DNA from: Tritrichomonas foetus
Lineage: Eukaryota; Parabasalia; Tritrichomonadida; Tritrichomonadidae
Length of the DNA: 64,000 bases
Reading direction: 5' to 3'
NCBI GenBank assembly: GCA_001839685.1
Contig: MLAK01000738.1
Location: forward strand, 62,001-126,000
Part shown: positions 19,501-28,119 of the stretch, one piece after another
How positions within the stretch are numbered: position 1 is the first letter of the stretch
Layout: each line of letters starts with the position of its first letter
Program-made: the position numbers and the translations under genes
Notes under the pieces: generated by a model
Databases searched by the model: none
What the model was told of the DNA's origin: nothing
Seen by the model: only the letters and a program-made list of their open reading frames with translations

Positions 19501-21320
19501 TTATTTTTATCATTTTCGGCTTGAACTCTATCATATTCATTTTTAATCTGCAAATACTCATTTTTCGAAACAGTATTATTTAATTTCTCTTTAGACATTG
19601 CAAGCTCTCGATTTAAAGTATCAATGTTCGCCTTTAGTGAGCGAATTTGTTCATTGTTAGTTCTTTGTTCATTGTAAAGTGAGTCAATTGTTTTTTGTTG
19701 GTTTTGCTTTTTAGACTTTGTAGATTCGACTTTGTTTTTCATTTTGTCATACTGAACTTGAATCTGTTTAAATGTTTGAGTACAAAGAAGATAGGTTTGC
19801 TCTTCAAGTGAATTAGCAATTGGTTTATTATTTGAAGTAAGTGAATAAAATTGTCTTTGATTATCAATTTCGGATGCAAGAGCTTGAAATAATGATTTAT
19901 ATGTGGATTCATTGGATTCATTTGCCTTTTCAACATTAATGTAATTTCCAATTTTTTCTGTCAGTAAAGTTTCACTTTGTTGAAGTTGTGAAATTAATGA
20001 TTCCTTTTGATTTATTTTGTCTTGAAGTGGTTTAATTGAATCATCACGACTTTTTATTTCTGTATCATATTTTTCAATTAACAATTCCTTTTCTTTTTGA
20101 TATACTTTTATAGAACTTTGAAGTTCATTATTAACACTTAATAGTTGGTTATATGAATTTTCAAGTACCTCGAGCTTTTCTTTTTGATTATTTAATTTTT
20201 CTTGAGTATTATTTTGATTATATTGAGAAGTCATAAATTGTGATTGTTCTTGTTTTAATTCACCAATTTGATCATATAATTTACAATTTGTTGATTGAAG
20301 TTGTTGATTATCTTTTAAGAGTCTATCAACTTTTTCTTGAAATTGAATTGTTTTATTTTTCATATTATGATACTCTTGTTGATAATTTTCACTTTCTTGA
20401 ATTTGATAAGTTAAAAGTTTATTTTCTTTGTTTTTTTGTGCAAGCTCATCTTGCGTTTGATGAAGCTTGAATTGCAAATCTTTAATTACTGTGCTTAATG
20501 GATTATCTTGATTAATTGATTTTTCCAATTCTGTTTTTGTGCATTGTAACTTTTCAATAATTTGATCTTGACCTTTAATATGTTCAATTAATTGAGATTT
20601 TTCCTTTTTCCACTTCTTCATTTCATTTATACTACTTCCATCGATTTGATCTTTCATTTCATTTAAAATTTTTCGATATTTTTTGTTTTCTGCGATTAGT
20701 GAAGCGTTTGTTTCAGCTAATTCATCAATTTCTGCATGACCAAATCTTCTGTTTGCTTCTCTTCTCATTTTTGGTTCGATTTGTGTTCTGTTAACAACCA
20801 TTAATTGTGGAAGCACATAAATGCAAAATGGAATAATATCTGGATTGCAGGAAACAGGAGTTGTTACAAAATCAATACAGTGAAGGTTAAAATTTTGACG
20901 CAATGATAAAAATGTACTTCGATCTGAGATTGGATTATTAGAAATCTGTAAATTTTTAAGATTAGAAAGCGACGATATTGATTTTGGAATATTTTCAATT
21001 TGGTTATGACCCAAATGCAACAATTCGAGACGGCTTAACTTCATTAATGGAACGATTGATTGAATTGAATTCCATGATAAATTCAATTTTGTTAAATTGG
21101 CTAGAATTGATAAATTTGAAATGTCATCGATTCCGTGCCCAATTAGCGAGAGTTCTGTGATTAATCGATACCGAATTAAATGATCTATTTTGGTAATCCT
21201 TCCGACTGATGGCGAAAAATCGAAAACTAATGATGATACACCTTTGTTTTTGTAATTCTTTATCACTTTCTCCGCAAGATCATCATCAAAAATTAAAGAT
21301 GGAGTAGATTTCTCATCCAT
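16563..21320 (-). CDS. Leucine-rich-repeat plus long coiled-coil protein (centriolin/LRRCC1-like layout)
   Basis: 1585 residues. Residues ~50-190 hold about five SDS22-like LRRs (ITELSLIGHGIDDISNL, LTKLNLSWNSIQSI, LELLHLGHNQIENI, LKNLQISNNPI). An LRR-cap-like segment (VLPQLMVVNRTQI) follows. From ~200 to ~1450 it is continuous Gln/Lys/Glu/Asn-rich coiled coil. The last ~130 residues lose strict heptads. N-terminal SDS22-type LRRs fused to long coiled coil recall centrosomal/basal-body proteins such as centriolin and LRRCC1, but orthology cannot be shown by eye. Start is the first ATG; no Inr-like motif close upstream. Confidence 0.85.
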   Translation of the reverse strand: MDEKSTPSLIFDDDLAEKVIKNYKNKGVSSLVFDFSPSVGRITKIDHLIRYRLITELSLIGHGIDDISNLSILANLTKLNLSWNSIQSIVPLMKLSRLELLHLGHNQIENIPKSISSLSNLKNLQISNNPISDRSTFLSLRQNFNLHCIDFVTTPVSCNPDIIPFCIYVLPQLMVVNRTQIEPKMRREANRRFGHAEIDELAETNASLIAENKKYRKILNEMKDQIDGSSINEMKKWKKEKSQLIEHIKGQDQIIEKLQCTKTELEKSINQDNPLSTVIKDLQFKLHQTQDELAQKNKENKLLTYQIQESENYQQEYHNMKNKTIQFQEKVDRLLKDNQQLQSTNCKLYDQIGELKQEQSQFMTSQYNQNNTQEKLNNQKEKLEVLENSYNQLLSVNNELQSSIKVYQKEKELLIEKYDTEIKSRDDSIKPLQDKINQKESLISQLQQSETLLTEKIGNYINVEKANESNESTYKSLFQALASEIDNQRQFYSLTSNNKPIANSLEEQTYLLCTQTFKQIQVQYDKMKNKVESTKSKKQNQQKTIDSLYNEQRTNNEQIRSLKANIDTLNRELAMSKEKLNNTVSKNEYLQIKNEYDRVQAENDKNNITLKRMVSQLSQQKRAKNEIIQTKTATDEENAELMKRVEQLSSELKQKREKTEEYRFECAKHERKVLRLKEIINKMNIEKNQMSAQIEQFIIFREEVTNTIAKMEANENETESRLKERIKTCEAEKTELQLKIQQLSQQISELNQANISIMDVQSEYDAKIHQKDQDILEIEMLNEKLRKQLQQINLEFSQQKEEDKETQDNLNLKINSLKKDFDTSNEKYKGEISDLQKKLDEALHRINRNLRKEAKYKDFIIQIQNENQKIHQENEKLKLEIEEFVEKEKENFEQQIRLKEMSNTNEHLFKTLTAKYQNLQQQYDDLHLICQKNDNEQQKLKSTIKQLKENCSELQAEIQHANEDKQKLDSLLIEKAQNLNVVKAELEEAQSKVNEQDNNTSQLRQQNLDLQNQITEKLMEIDNLKRKIASIEKSTVSADSYQAVLDKSKEVGDRLSQLNAINEENAQAIEKLNGEKVALSNSLNSLQKKYQETITQLRNNEDMNNKTNIIQQKTIESLKQQLSDAREIIDQKNNQEQLNEKQKVSELSQLRAELTQAKTNLSVTKDDLAAKQKENNQLKETNQFLQHNIDDIQLQNNEINTKYTSMLQKYEDEKMSHEADNEERAKQLSQAKKQIKELEKSSQSLNDQIHDLLEKNKEKIPLQKYEDLQQKYDSLKKLHQFESSKSKSHIIQKEEQIESLTNLFSEKEEALKDKIEKLSRDIDEKKELIKKLQKQIQNDSHQIDELMPLKNVQVELEKCKSDLQSRNVELQQLKDKCEALSIQQKQNNSIMSETQKKTDKLMNSLTQIPLILNSSGTNTNKLEKVVNKLNPILKMFAIDEVSISFKHKFKLSSKTISNIAPSDETLIEKHKKLLNRVAQALMSLPIGKPSFNIESNEQLESQLEKLQKLVELVKKIFDDREKNIENLAAMIDSQHQAVLKISEVPTDSSAVALSIQNYTSSQHIIREDRSRRSVMSNQSLMPRKF

Positions 21321-21987
21321 CGAAGTTTTTAATAAACGTATAGAAAATTTGGAAGTTAATAAAAAACTTGTTAACCAATTATATCATATTCATTCGACTA
21401 GCTCTTGTTTGATATTTTTCGATATATTCCATCCTTAAGCAAAACTTATAATGAAGTCTTATCAACTCTGAAATTTTCTTTTCAAGATAATATTCACACT
21501 CTCAATGAGTTAATTTTTTGAAAATATCTATCGAGTGAGTGAAATGATGAATACCTAGTTATTAGAAATACTAATTATTCTTTTTAAATTTCAATGGTAC
21601 CAATTAGACTCAAAAACCTTCTTAGAATGTTGTGAAAGTCTTTCTAATTTATACTGTCCAACACATTTTACATCAGAATCTTATAGGACTAAACCTACTC
21701 ATTATTTTTGTGCTTAATGACCTATTCCTAATTCATATTCTTCAAACAACATCACTTAAATGTCTAATTTATTTATCACTTTCACTCATGATTCATTTGT
21801 AAAATACCAAACATGAATATCTTTTAAGATTATGTGCCTAAAAATCCCATTTTGTACGAAATTTCCTGTTAAAAAAAAGAATAAAGGAAAAATATATAAT
21901 ATAAAAAGCATTGAATACTATCATACACATTAATGCTTTAATAAAAATAGAATAAAAAACTATTTTATTTGAATACAAAAAAAAAAA
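21321..21987. other. Intergenic, nothing recognised
   Basis: 667 bp of AT-rich sequence upstream of the LRR/coiled-coil gene and downstream of the next minus-strand gene. No open frame, repeat or RNA gene recognised. Upstream control of the LRR gene presumably lies here. Confidence 0.5.
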
Positions 21988-23196
21988 TTAATGACTCATA
22001 TGATCAGCCATTTGTTGCAACTCTTTGGAAATTGTACGAAGTTCCTCAATCAATTCATTTACTTCATCGCTGTTTGGAAGCAGCATTTCAAATAAATCAT
22101 GAAGTGGCTTCAATGTTGCTTCAAACCTCTCTGCCATTTTCAAACCATTAACACGCAATTCTGGGAAAACCACTTTTTGACCTTGAATTCCAATAAGTAC
22201 TTTTTTCAATTCTTCACATTTTTGGTCAAGAAATGAAAGTTTACTATTTATTTGATTGAGCACCGATTTATTTACGATAAATCTAGATAGATCAGGTGCT
22301 TTTTTATTGATGCCTATTCCAGCTTGAAATAACTTTTGGGAAAGTTCCATTTTTCGAGTAAAAACTTCATCTTTTTTAGATTCAGTTAAGCCTTTTTCGT
22401 TTAAAATTCGTTGATTTTCTTCTTTCGCTTTATTTAAATCATTTTCAGTTTTTGAGCACTCTTTCATTGCATTTTCTATTTCCTGATTCAGATTTTCAAT
22501 ATCTTTAATTAATTTCCGAGATATTAAAAGGGTTGGAATTTGGCCATCAAGTGATGAATATGAATCATTAGAAGACATTTGAAGTAAAATATCATCCGGT
22601 ATTTTCTCACAATCTTCATCTGTTATAAAATATTTTATCGAATCTGGGAATTTGACACAACATTTCAGAGCAAATAAATAACGCGATTCTGGAGATGAAA
22701 AAGAAGAATTTTCCGAATGAATAATCTTCTCAAGAATAGATGGTTGTAATTCAAAAATTTTCTGAGATTTAATTATTTGCTCAACATTTGATTCTAAAAA
22801 TTGAAGTGCTTCATCTTCATTGATGATTTTGAATAGAATTCTTTGAATGATATTGGAGATAGCAAGTGGGGACTGTAATGACTGGTCTGTCAGTTTCTTT
22901 AATGTTGGAATTTCTAGAAGGTTTGCGAAATTATCTAATGGAAAATCATTATCTGACGAAATCTGAACCTTTTTTCCATTTAAGAATGCAGAAACCATTG
23001 AGAATACGTTATAATTATCATCTGATGGGATTTCAATTGTTGTTATTGATTTGTTTTCTTGGATTTTCGATGAAATAAACTTCGATAGTGAAGAAGATAA
23101 ATCTTTGTTGACGAAATACTGTTTTCCTGCAATTGAAAGTGATAAATCTTTCGAAAGTTCTGATAAATATATCGAAATCTCAGCTGGAGAGAGCAT
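21988..23196 (-). CDS. BTB/BACK-like coiled-coil protein, unknown function
   Basis: 402 residues. Residues ~1-110 resemble a divergent BTB fold (LSIAGKQYFVNKDL, FSMVSAFLNGKKV, FANLLEIPTL). A helical region to ~210 is BACK-like (ILEKIIHSEN ... RYLFALKCCVKFP). Residues ~225-300 are coiled coil, and the C-terminal ~100 are helical. Trichomonads have large families of such BTB-like proteins, and their partners are unknown. It is transcribed divergently from the propeller-like gene, with only 95 bp between the two ATGs, so the promoters are shared or adjacent. Confidence 0.75.
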   Translation of the reverse strand: MLSPAEISIYLSELSKDLSLSIAGKQYFVNKDLSSSLSKFISSKIQENKSITTIEIPSDDNYNVFSMVSAFLNGKKVQISSDNDFPLDNFANLLEIPTLKKLTDQSLQSPLAISNIIQRILFKIINEDEALQFLESNVEQIIKSQKIFELQPSILEKIIHSENSSFSSPESRYLFALKCCVKFPDSIKYFITDEDCEKIPDDILLQMSSNDSYSSLDGQIPTLLISRKLIKDIENLNQEIENAMKECSKTENDLNKAKEENQRILNEKGLTESKKDEVFTRKMELSQKLFQAGIGINKKAPDLSRFIVNKSVLNQINSKLSFLDQKCEELKKVLIGIQGQKVVFPELRVNGLKMAERFEATLKPLHDLFEMLLPNSDEVNELIEELRTISKELQQMADHMSH

Positions 23197-23291
23197 TGAT
23201 TAAAATTAGATTTGAATTGTCAAATTTTAAAAAACCTTATTTATATCATCAATCGAACCGAAGACCTCAATTTTTCAATATCTATCGTAAA

Positions 23292-24557
23292 ATGAATATC
23301 GTGGAATGGGGATCGGAGTTTCCTGTTTCAGGAAACATTCAACAAATCCTATACTCTTTTACTCATAAATTCAAAAAATTACGCACATTTATTCGAGCAC
23401 TTCATTCAATTTGCTTTTTATACGAAGATTCGACAATTATCATCCTTCCTGTCGCCGTTTTACAAACTAAAGCATCACTTCAAACCATTCAGCAATTCCT
23501 AGATACGAAAAAAGACCCGCCTTCCTCAATATTATATTACGAAAACAAAATTCCAGTGGTTGACGTCATTTCCCTCTCGCCACAAAGTGACGTAATACTT
23601 CCAGACTTTCTCATATATAAAGAAAATTTCACATTCGATCTCATTCGCACTCAAAATGATAAATCAATCCAATTAAAATTAAACGAGCCAATGACAATTC
23701 ATGACAGCTTTCTTAAGAGAGTGAGCATCAATAATGGCTTCATTTCGATTGTTACACAAAGAGAGAATGAATCCAAATATACAATTTATTCCGCACAATA
23801 TTCTACAAACCATCAAGTTTCAGCTTGGGCCCTTCAGTGTGTTGTTGACTTTGTTCCAAGTCTCATTTTCACTCGCCAGCCAACCCTTTATGTGTATCAG
23901 CAATCTGACTCAGGAATTTTTGGTTGTTCACTTGATAGTAAAGGCTATCGTCGTTTTCCAAGACCGCTTACACTTGTTTGTCAAAATGACGACTTTATTC
24001 CAGTTCATTCGTTAATTGGCTTTTACATCTTCGATAAAACGAATTCAACTATTCTTCAAATTTCTGGTAAAAATACCAAAAAAGTTTGTTCGTTAAATTC
24101 TGGGAAAATCCTTGAAATTTGTCTTCTTGGAAGTCGTGTTTTCGCCCTCACTCAAAACTCTATTGTTACACATGATATTCTAACAGGTGAGGCGATCCAT
24201 ACAATGAGTGTTCCAAATACAGAATCATGGAAAATAAGCTTAGATGAGTCATATGGTATCGTTTTTTGCGGAGCAAAAAATTATACTGTTTCAAAAACTG
24301 AAATTCCGCCATTAATAAACTTGTATGCTGAAAAAAGCGAACTGATGAATCAAATGATGAAAGTGAATCAGACAGTCGGAACAGTGGCTGCACCCATTTT
24401 ACTTTTATCGAATCGTTCGCCTTATCTTGCAACAACACTTCTTTCTGAAGAAATCAATAATGAAGTTCAGAAGTCCTACACAGAAACATCTATTCAAGGA
24501 CAAGTTAGGCCAACTCTGGAGAAATTAAATGAACTACTCAAACATAAACCAGAGTGA
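23292..24557 (+). CDS. Predicted beta-propeller-like protein, unknown family
   Basis: 421 residues from the ATG at 23292 (MNIVEWGSEF). The frame is open further upstream only from a TTG that overlaps the neighbouring gene, so that extension is rejected. The sequence is rich in short hydrophobic beta segments with repeated blade-like motifs (IHSLIGFYIFDKT type, LLGSRVFALTQNSIVTHDILTGEAIHTM, GIVFCGAKNYTV). The last ~90 residues are helical. WD-like 'D-hh-TGE' wording suggests a propeller, perhaps part of a trafficking or tethering complex. I do not recognise the family. Confidence 0.7.
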   Translation: MNIVEWGSEFPVSGNIQQILYSFTHKFKKLRTFIRALHSICFLYEDSTIIILPVAVLQTKASLQTIQQFLDTKKDPPSSILYYENKIPVVDVISLSPQSDVILPDFLIYKENFTFDLIRTQNDKSIQLKLNEPMTIHDSFLKRVSINNGFISIVTQRENESKYTIYSAQYSTNHQVSAWALQCVVDFVPSLIFTRQPTLYVYQQSDSGIFGCSLDSKGYRRFPRPLTLVCQNDDFIPVHSLIGFYIFDKTNSTILQISGKNTKKVCSLNSGKILEICLLGSRVFALTQNSIVTHDILTGEAIHTMSVPNTESWKISLDESYGIVFCGAKNYTVSKTEIPPLINLYAEKSELMNQMMKVNQTVGTVAAPILLLSNRSPYLATTLLSEEINNEVQKSYTETSIQGQVRPTLEKLNELLKHKPE

Positions 24558-24643
24558 GTTTTGTTCGCTTTATATGATATTAAGTAAATGTCTGTCGTTC
24601 TTATTATTTCATGATTTTTTTTTTGATTTCATCAAGAAAGAAA

Positions 24644-24683
24644 CACATCAAGAACAAATATATCACATCAAGAACAAATATAT
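24644..24683. repeat. 20-bp direct repeat, two copies
   Basis: Two perfect tandem copies of CACATCAAGAACAAATATAT, with the start of a third (CACATCA), lie 3' of the propeller-like gene. Confidence 0.8.
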
Positions 24684-25256
24684 CACATCATCAATGAAAA
24701 ATAGATGATCATGTACAATTATGTAACAATGAGCTTTTCTCAATAGCGCAATTAATTCAACAAAGATTGAAAAAATGTTTTTAACATACAACAAAGTCAT
24801 ATTATTACGTTTGCATCTGGAAGAGAACCAGATTATCAAGATATTTTTGCATTGGTATAATATTTATTAGCCTCGGAATTTCTATCTTTCATAAATTTTA
24901 TAGCTTGTGGCATGATTTGAAAAAAGAAAGCCACTGTTCCGAGCCCTAAACCATACATTTGTCGAGTTCAAGATTTTTAATATATAATACCTCAATAATG
25001 CGAACTTCAATGCAGATTACAAAAACATGAAAGGTGAAACTATTTGACCTAATGTCTTCACAAAAATTTTTGCATTTGAATGAAATTTCATTTCTCGATA
25101 ATTCCTCGGCAAATTTTACAGAAATGTGGATAATTTAATTTTGCCTACGATATAAGAAGATATCAAAATTTGGGAACGATCTGTCGGTTAAAGTTTGGTT
25201 TAACACTTCTATCATCACTCAGGCAATATTGACAAGTCAAAAAAAAAAAATTGAGA

Positions 25257-25261
25257 TCATT
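25257..25261 (+). promoter_or_regulatory. Inr-like motif (TCATT) of ankyrin-like gene
   Basis: TCATT with the A 10 nt before the ATG at 25269, just after a 12-base A tract. Confidence 0.45.
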
Positions 25262-25268
25262 TAATTTC

Positions 25269-26687
25269 ATGGAAGAATCGAAACATATTATCAATTATCT
25301 TGAAAAGGAAAGTTTAAACTCTGTGAACGTTTATTCGGCTATTCGTACAATAGACAATTTTAATTTTGAGGATAATTTGCATACAATTTTAGAACTTGGA
25401 AAAAAACATCAAGACATTCTTTTTAGAACAATAAGTGATCATTGTTTTAACTTTTTTGATCATGACTATGTCATTTCCAAGTTACTGGTCCACCTATATA
25501 ATCATCCTGACTTTCATCAAAGATGCGAAGAAATTTTATTAAATCAGTCATCACCACTGGTCATACGTACAAAAGATTTGCTAGGTCTTCATCACCAAAA
25601 TAAACCTATTGAAACTGAATGGGAAAGTCCAGCTGTGGAAGGGATTTTTAAAATGACCAAAGAATGGATTTCTGATCATGTTCATCCTGATTCGATTACA
25701 CATGCAATTATATTTGATGATATTTTACGCTTAGATCAGCTTTATCATAAACGATCTCTTAATTTGTCCAATGAACAGCCAACATATGGTACAATGGGTC
25801 ATGGTTTCCCTCTACTTGATTATGCGGCCTTGGCAGGAGCAACACGATGCTTTTTTTATCTCATCGAACATGGTGAAATTCTCCAAAACACCTGTTGGAC
25901 TGCAATTAATGCATTACATGGCCAAAGTCAAGAAATCTTCAATTATGTTCGAGATAATTTAAAAGTTAATGATAGTTTAAACTATTATGATTGGAATTAT
26001 AATAAGTATATCGAATTTTATCAATATCCCGAAAATGTTGAGTTTTCAGACCTTTATTCAATAATTCTTGATGGATTCTATGATTTGGCGAAGTTTATTT
26101 TATTAAGAAATGATCACTTCCAACATACAAATAAGCCACAATCACTTACAGAATTAGCAAGTATGATAAAAAACCAAGATCTTTTTGATTTTTTAGTTAA
26201 TATATGCAAACTTCCTAATATTAAGCATCAATTACCTAATTTTGACGATCTGATTGGAAATGAACTTCAATTAACCGAAAAAATCACACATGAAATTCAA
26301 TGTAATAATTTTCATCATATTTTGGAAATTTGTCAACAAGAAAAAATTACTTTAAAAAATATTGATTGGAGGAGTATTTTCGTCAATAATGAAAACTTGG
26401 ACAAATTCCTAGATTTTATTTTTGAGAATAACATCGAAGAGGATGTATTTGATTCGACATGCGATGTTAAAGTATTACAAGGGATGATTTCTCGAGGTTA
26501 TACATTTGAAAGGCCACTTAAGGCATTTGGAGAGTCATTAAGCTATATTATACCACGTGCTCAAATTGGTGGTCTGGTAGATTTGAATCGAAATCCAGCA
26601 GGAATATGGTTTGATGAGGTAGAAATGGGAATTGAATCAATTGTTTACTACACTAAGAAGTATTTAAAAGAAGGTGGATCAATATAA
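25269..26687 (+). CDS. DUF3447/ankyrin-like trichomonad protein
   Basis: 472 residues starting at MEESKHIINYLEK (the frame reaches only a TTG upstream). The N-terminal ~130 residues are helical. Around residues 170-220 there is a degenerate ankyrin-type unit (PLLDYAALAGATRCFFYLIEHG). Further weak helical repeats follow, such as YSIILDGFYDLAKFILLRN and LTELASMIKNQDLFDFLVN. This arrangement matches the large trichomonad family annotated with DUF3447 and ankyrin repeats. Function is unknown; ankyrin units suggest protein binding. No transmembrane segment or catalytic motif. Confidence 0.75.
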   Translation: MEESKHIINYLEKESLNSVNVYSAIRTIDNFNFEDNLHTILELGKKHQDILFRTISDHCFNFFDHDYVISKLLVHLYNHPDFHQRCEEILLNQSSPLVIRTKDLLGLHHQNKPIETEWESPAVEGIFKMTKEWISDHVHPDSITHAIIFDDILRLDQLYHKRSLNLSNEQPTYGTMGHGFPLLDYAALAGATRCFFYLIEHGEILQNTCWTAINALHGQSQEIFNYVRDNLKVNDSLNYYDWNYNKYIEFYQYPENVEFSDLYSIILDGFYDLAKFILLRNDHFQHTNKPQSLTELASMIKNQDLFDFLVNICKLPNIKHQLPNFDDLIGNELQLTEKITHEIQCNNFHHILEICQQEKITLKNIDWRSIFVNNENLDKFLDFIFENNIEEDVFDSTCDVKVLQGMISRGYTFERPLKAFGESLSYIIPRAQIGGLVDLNRNPAGIWFDEVEMGIESIVYYTKKYLKEGGSI

Positions 26688-27016
26688 AATTAAAGAAGAA
26701 ATTAAATTGTCATATTTCCAATGATTAATATACTTAATTAAAATAATTTAATAATATAAAATTAGTTTTTAAGAAGCAAAAAAAGATGATATGAAATTTC
26801 GACAGGATAGAATTTTAAGAAGCGAGAATATTTTGCAAATCCTTTAACAGTCAATGTTTAACTAATTTACATATTTAATTAAAAAATACAACTCATTTTC
26901 TGATACTGTTTATAGTTTCATGTGTTTTCGCTATCCTGCGAACTCTGAGAAAACCTTGAAAAGAAGAAGATGTTAAATAATTTTGTGCAAAAAACTGTGA
27001 AATAAATTATTTTGGG
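26688..27016. other. Intergenic, nothing recognised
   Basis: About 330 bp of AT-rich spacer between two plus-strand genes, without repeats or open frames of note. Confidence 0.5.
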
Positions 27017-27493
27017 ATGGTGATTATCTCGAACCTGGTCTATCGTTTTTTAACGTCCGAATATTTTACTTACCTTATTTTTGAAATGCAGAGTTCCTCA
27101 AGTGGATTTCAAATTAATGATCCTGTTGATGCAGATGAATTGTTCAAAAAAATCAGGCATATACGAAATAAGCTTCAATTACAAAAATTGGCAAAAAATA
27201 AAACTCTTGAAATAGTCGCCGAAGAACTTATTCAGAATGAAACTCTTGCTCCAATTGATGAAAGAAAAATGAATTACGTAACTTTGTCAATATTATCGAT
27301 TTTAGATACTTTCAAAAATGAATCAACAGAACAATTAATCGACAGATGGCTCGCTGATGCAAATAAACGGCCTGTAGTTCTTGGTGTTGGAAATTATGCT
27401 GCATTGCACATTGAGTACGATAATGAAGAACATTCGTCAGGCAAAGTTGCCCTTATTGTTGCAATGATTTATCGTCCCAAGCAGGACAAATGA
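27017..27493 (+). CDS. Small protein, possible CAP/YkwD-like domain
   Basis: 158 residues from the first ATG. An alternative ATG at 27086 gives MQSSSSGF... and 135 residues. The order of segments loosely recalls a CAP (SCP/PR-1) domain. A first helix resembles 'IRHIRNKLQLQKLAKNKTLEIVAEEL'-type spacing. A later stretch, WLADANKRPVVLGVGNYAAL, resembles the family 'W..s..HR.ni...~G.g', ending in a beta strand (GKVALIVAMIYRP). The catalytic-site-like His pair is not evident. With the first ATG the N-terminus is hydrophobic and could be a poor signal anchor; with the second it is cytosolic. The family call is tentative. Confidence 0.45.
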   Translation: MVIISNLVYRFLTSEYFTYLIFEMQSSSSGFQINDPVDADELFKKIRHIRNKLQLQKLAKNKTLEIVAEELIQNETLAPIDERKMNYVTLSILSILDTFKNESTEQLIDRWLADANKRPVVLGVGNYAALHIEYDNEEHSSGKVALIVAMIYRPKQDK

Positions 27494-28119
27494 TTGCTAT
27501 TTAATGTTTAGATTTATAAAGAAAACGAAATTTATATTTTTTGACTTTCATATCTTTGAAATTCATTGTTTGAGATTTATTATAATTTCCAGCATTTTCA
27601 TGATCACAATTGATTGGATAGTTATTAAATTATATAATTTAATCGATATACTGAAGTGGAAAAAACTATATTTCATATTTGACACATTCGAAGAACTAAT
27701 GATATTTTTAATTCAACAAATTTCTTTATGGTGTTATTAAGCTGGATTTCACACATAAGTTCATTTTACCAAATGAAATCAACGATAGCATTCATTAATA
27801 ATTTATAAATCTTGGTCAACAATTTATGAGATAACAAATTTTTCAACATAATATTAAATCAAGATATCAAACAGTTTGGTGAAAATCAGCAATATTGTCA
27901 AATCATTGGAGTTTTACGACTAAATAGAGTCTGAAAAAGTTAGTTTTACATTCACATTCAAAAGTTCTATATGATCGTAAGAAAATGGAAAAAACCGCGG
28001 TTTTTTACATTAATATGATACCATTTAAAAAAAAAGAAATAAAGTATTTAAAAAGATCGACATATTCAATTTTGATATGTTTATGGGCATACGTTTAACC
28101 AAAATTTCCCCTTCTTCGG
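27494..28119. other. Intergenic, nothing firmly recognised
   Basis: About 0.6 kb of AT-rich sequence. An open stretch at 27504-27740 is Phe/Ile-rich only because of base composition. No Inr-like motif directly before the giant gene. Confidence 0.5.

Larger units (their letters stand above)
24558..25268. other. Intergenic with short repeat and Inr-like motif
   Basis: About 0.7 kb of AT-rich spacer between two plus-strand genes. It holds the 20-bp repeat and, at its end, a poly-A tract and the Inr-like motif of the ankyrin-like gene. No gene seen. Confidence 0.5.

Noticed and set aside
23133..23291. N-terminal extension of the propeller-like gene into its divergent neighbour
   Set aside because: It begins at TTG, not ATG, and overlaps the BTB-like gene antisense. 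The ATG at 23292 gives a normal start.
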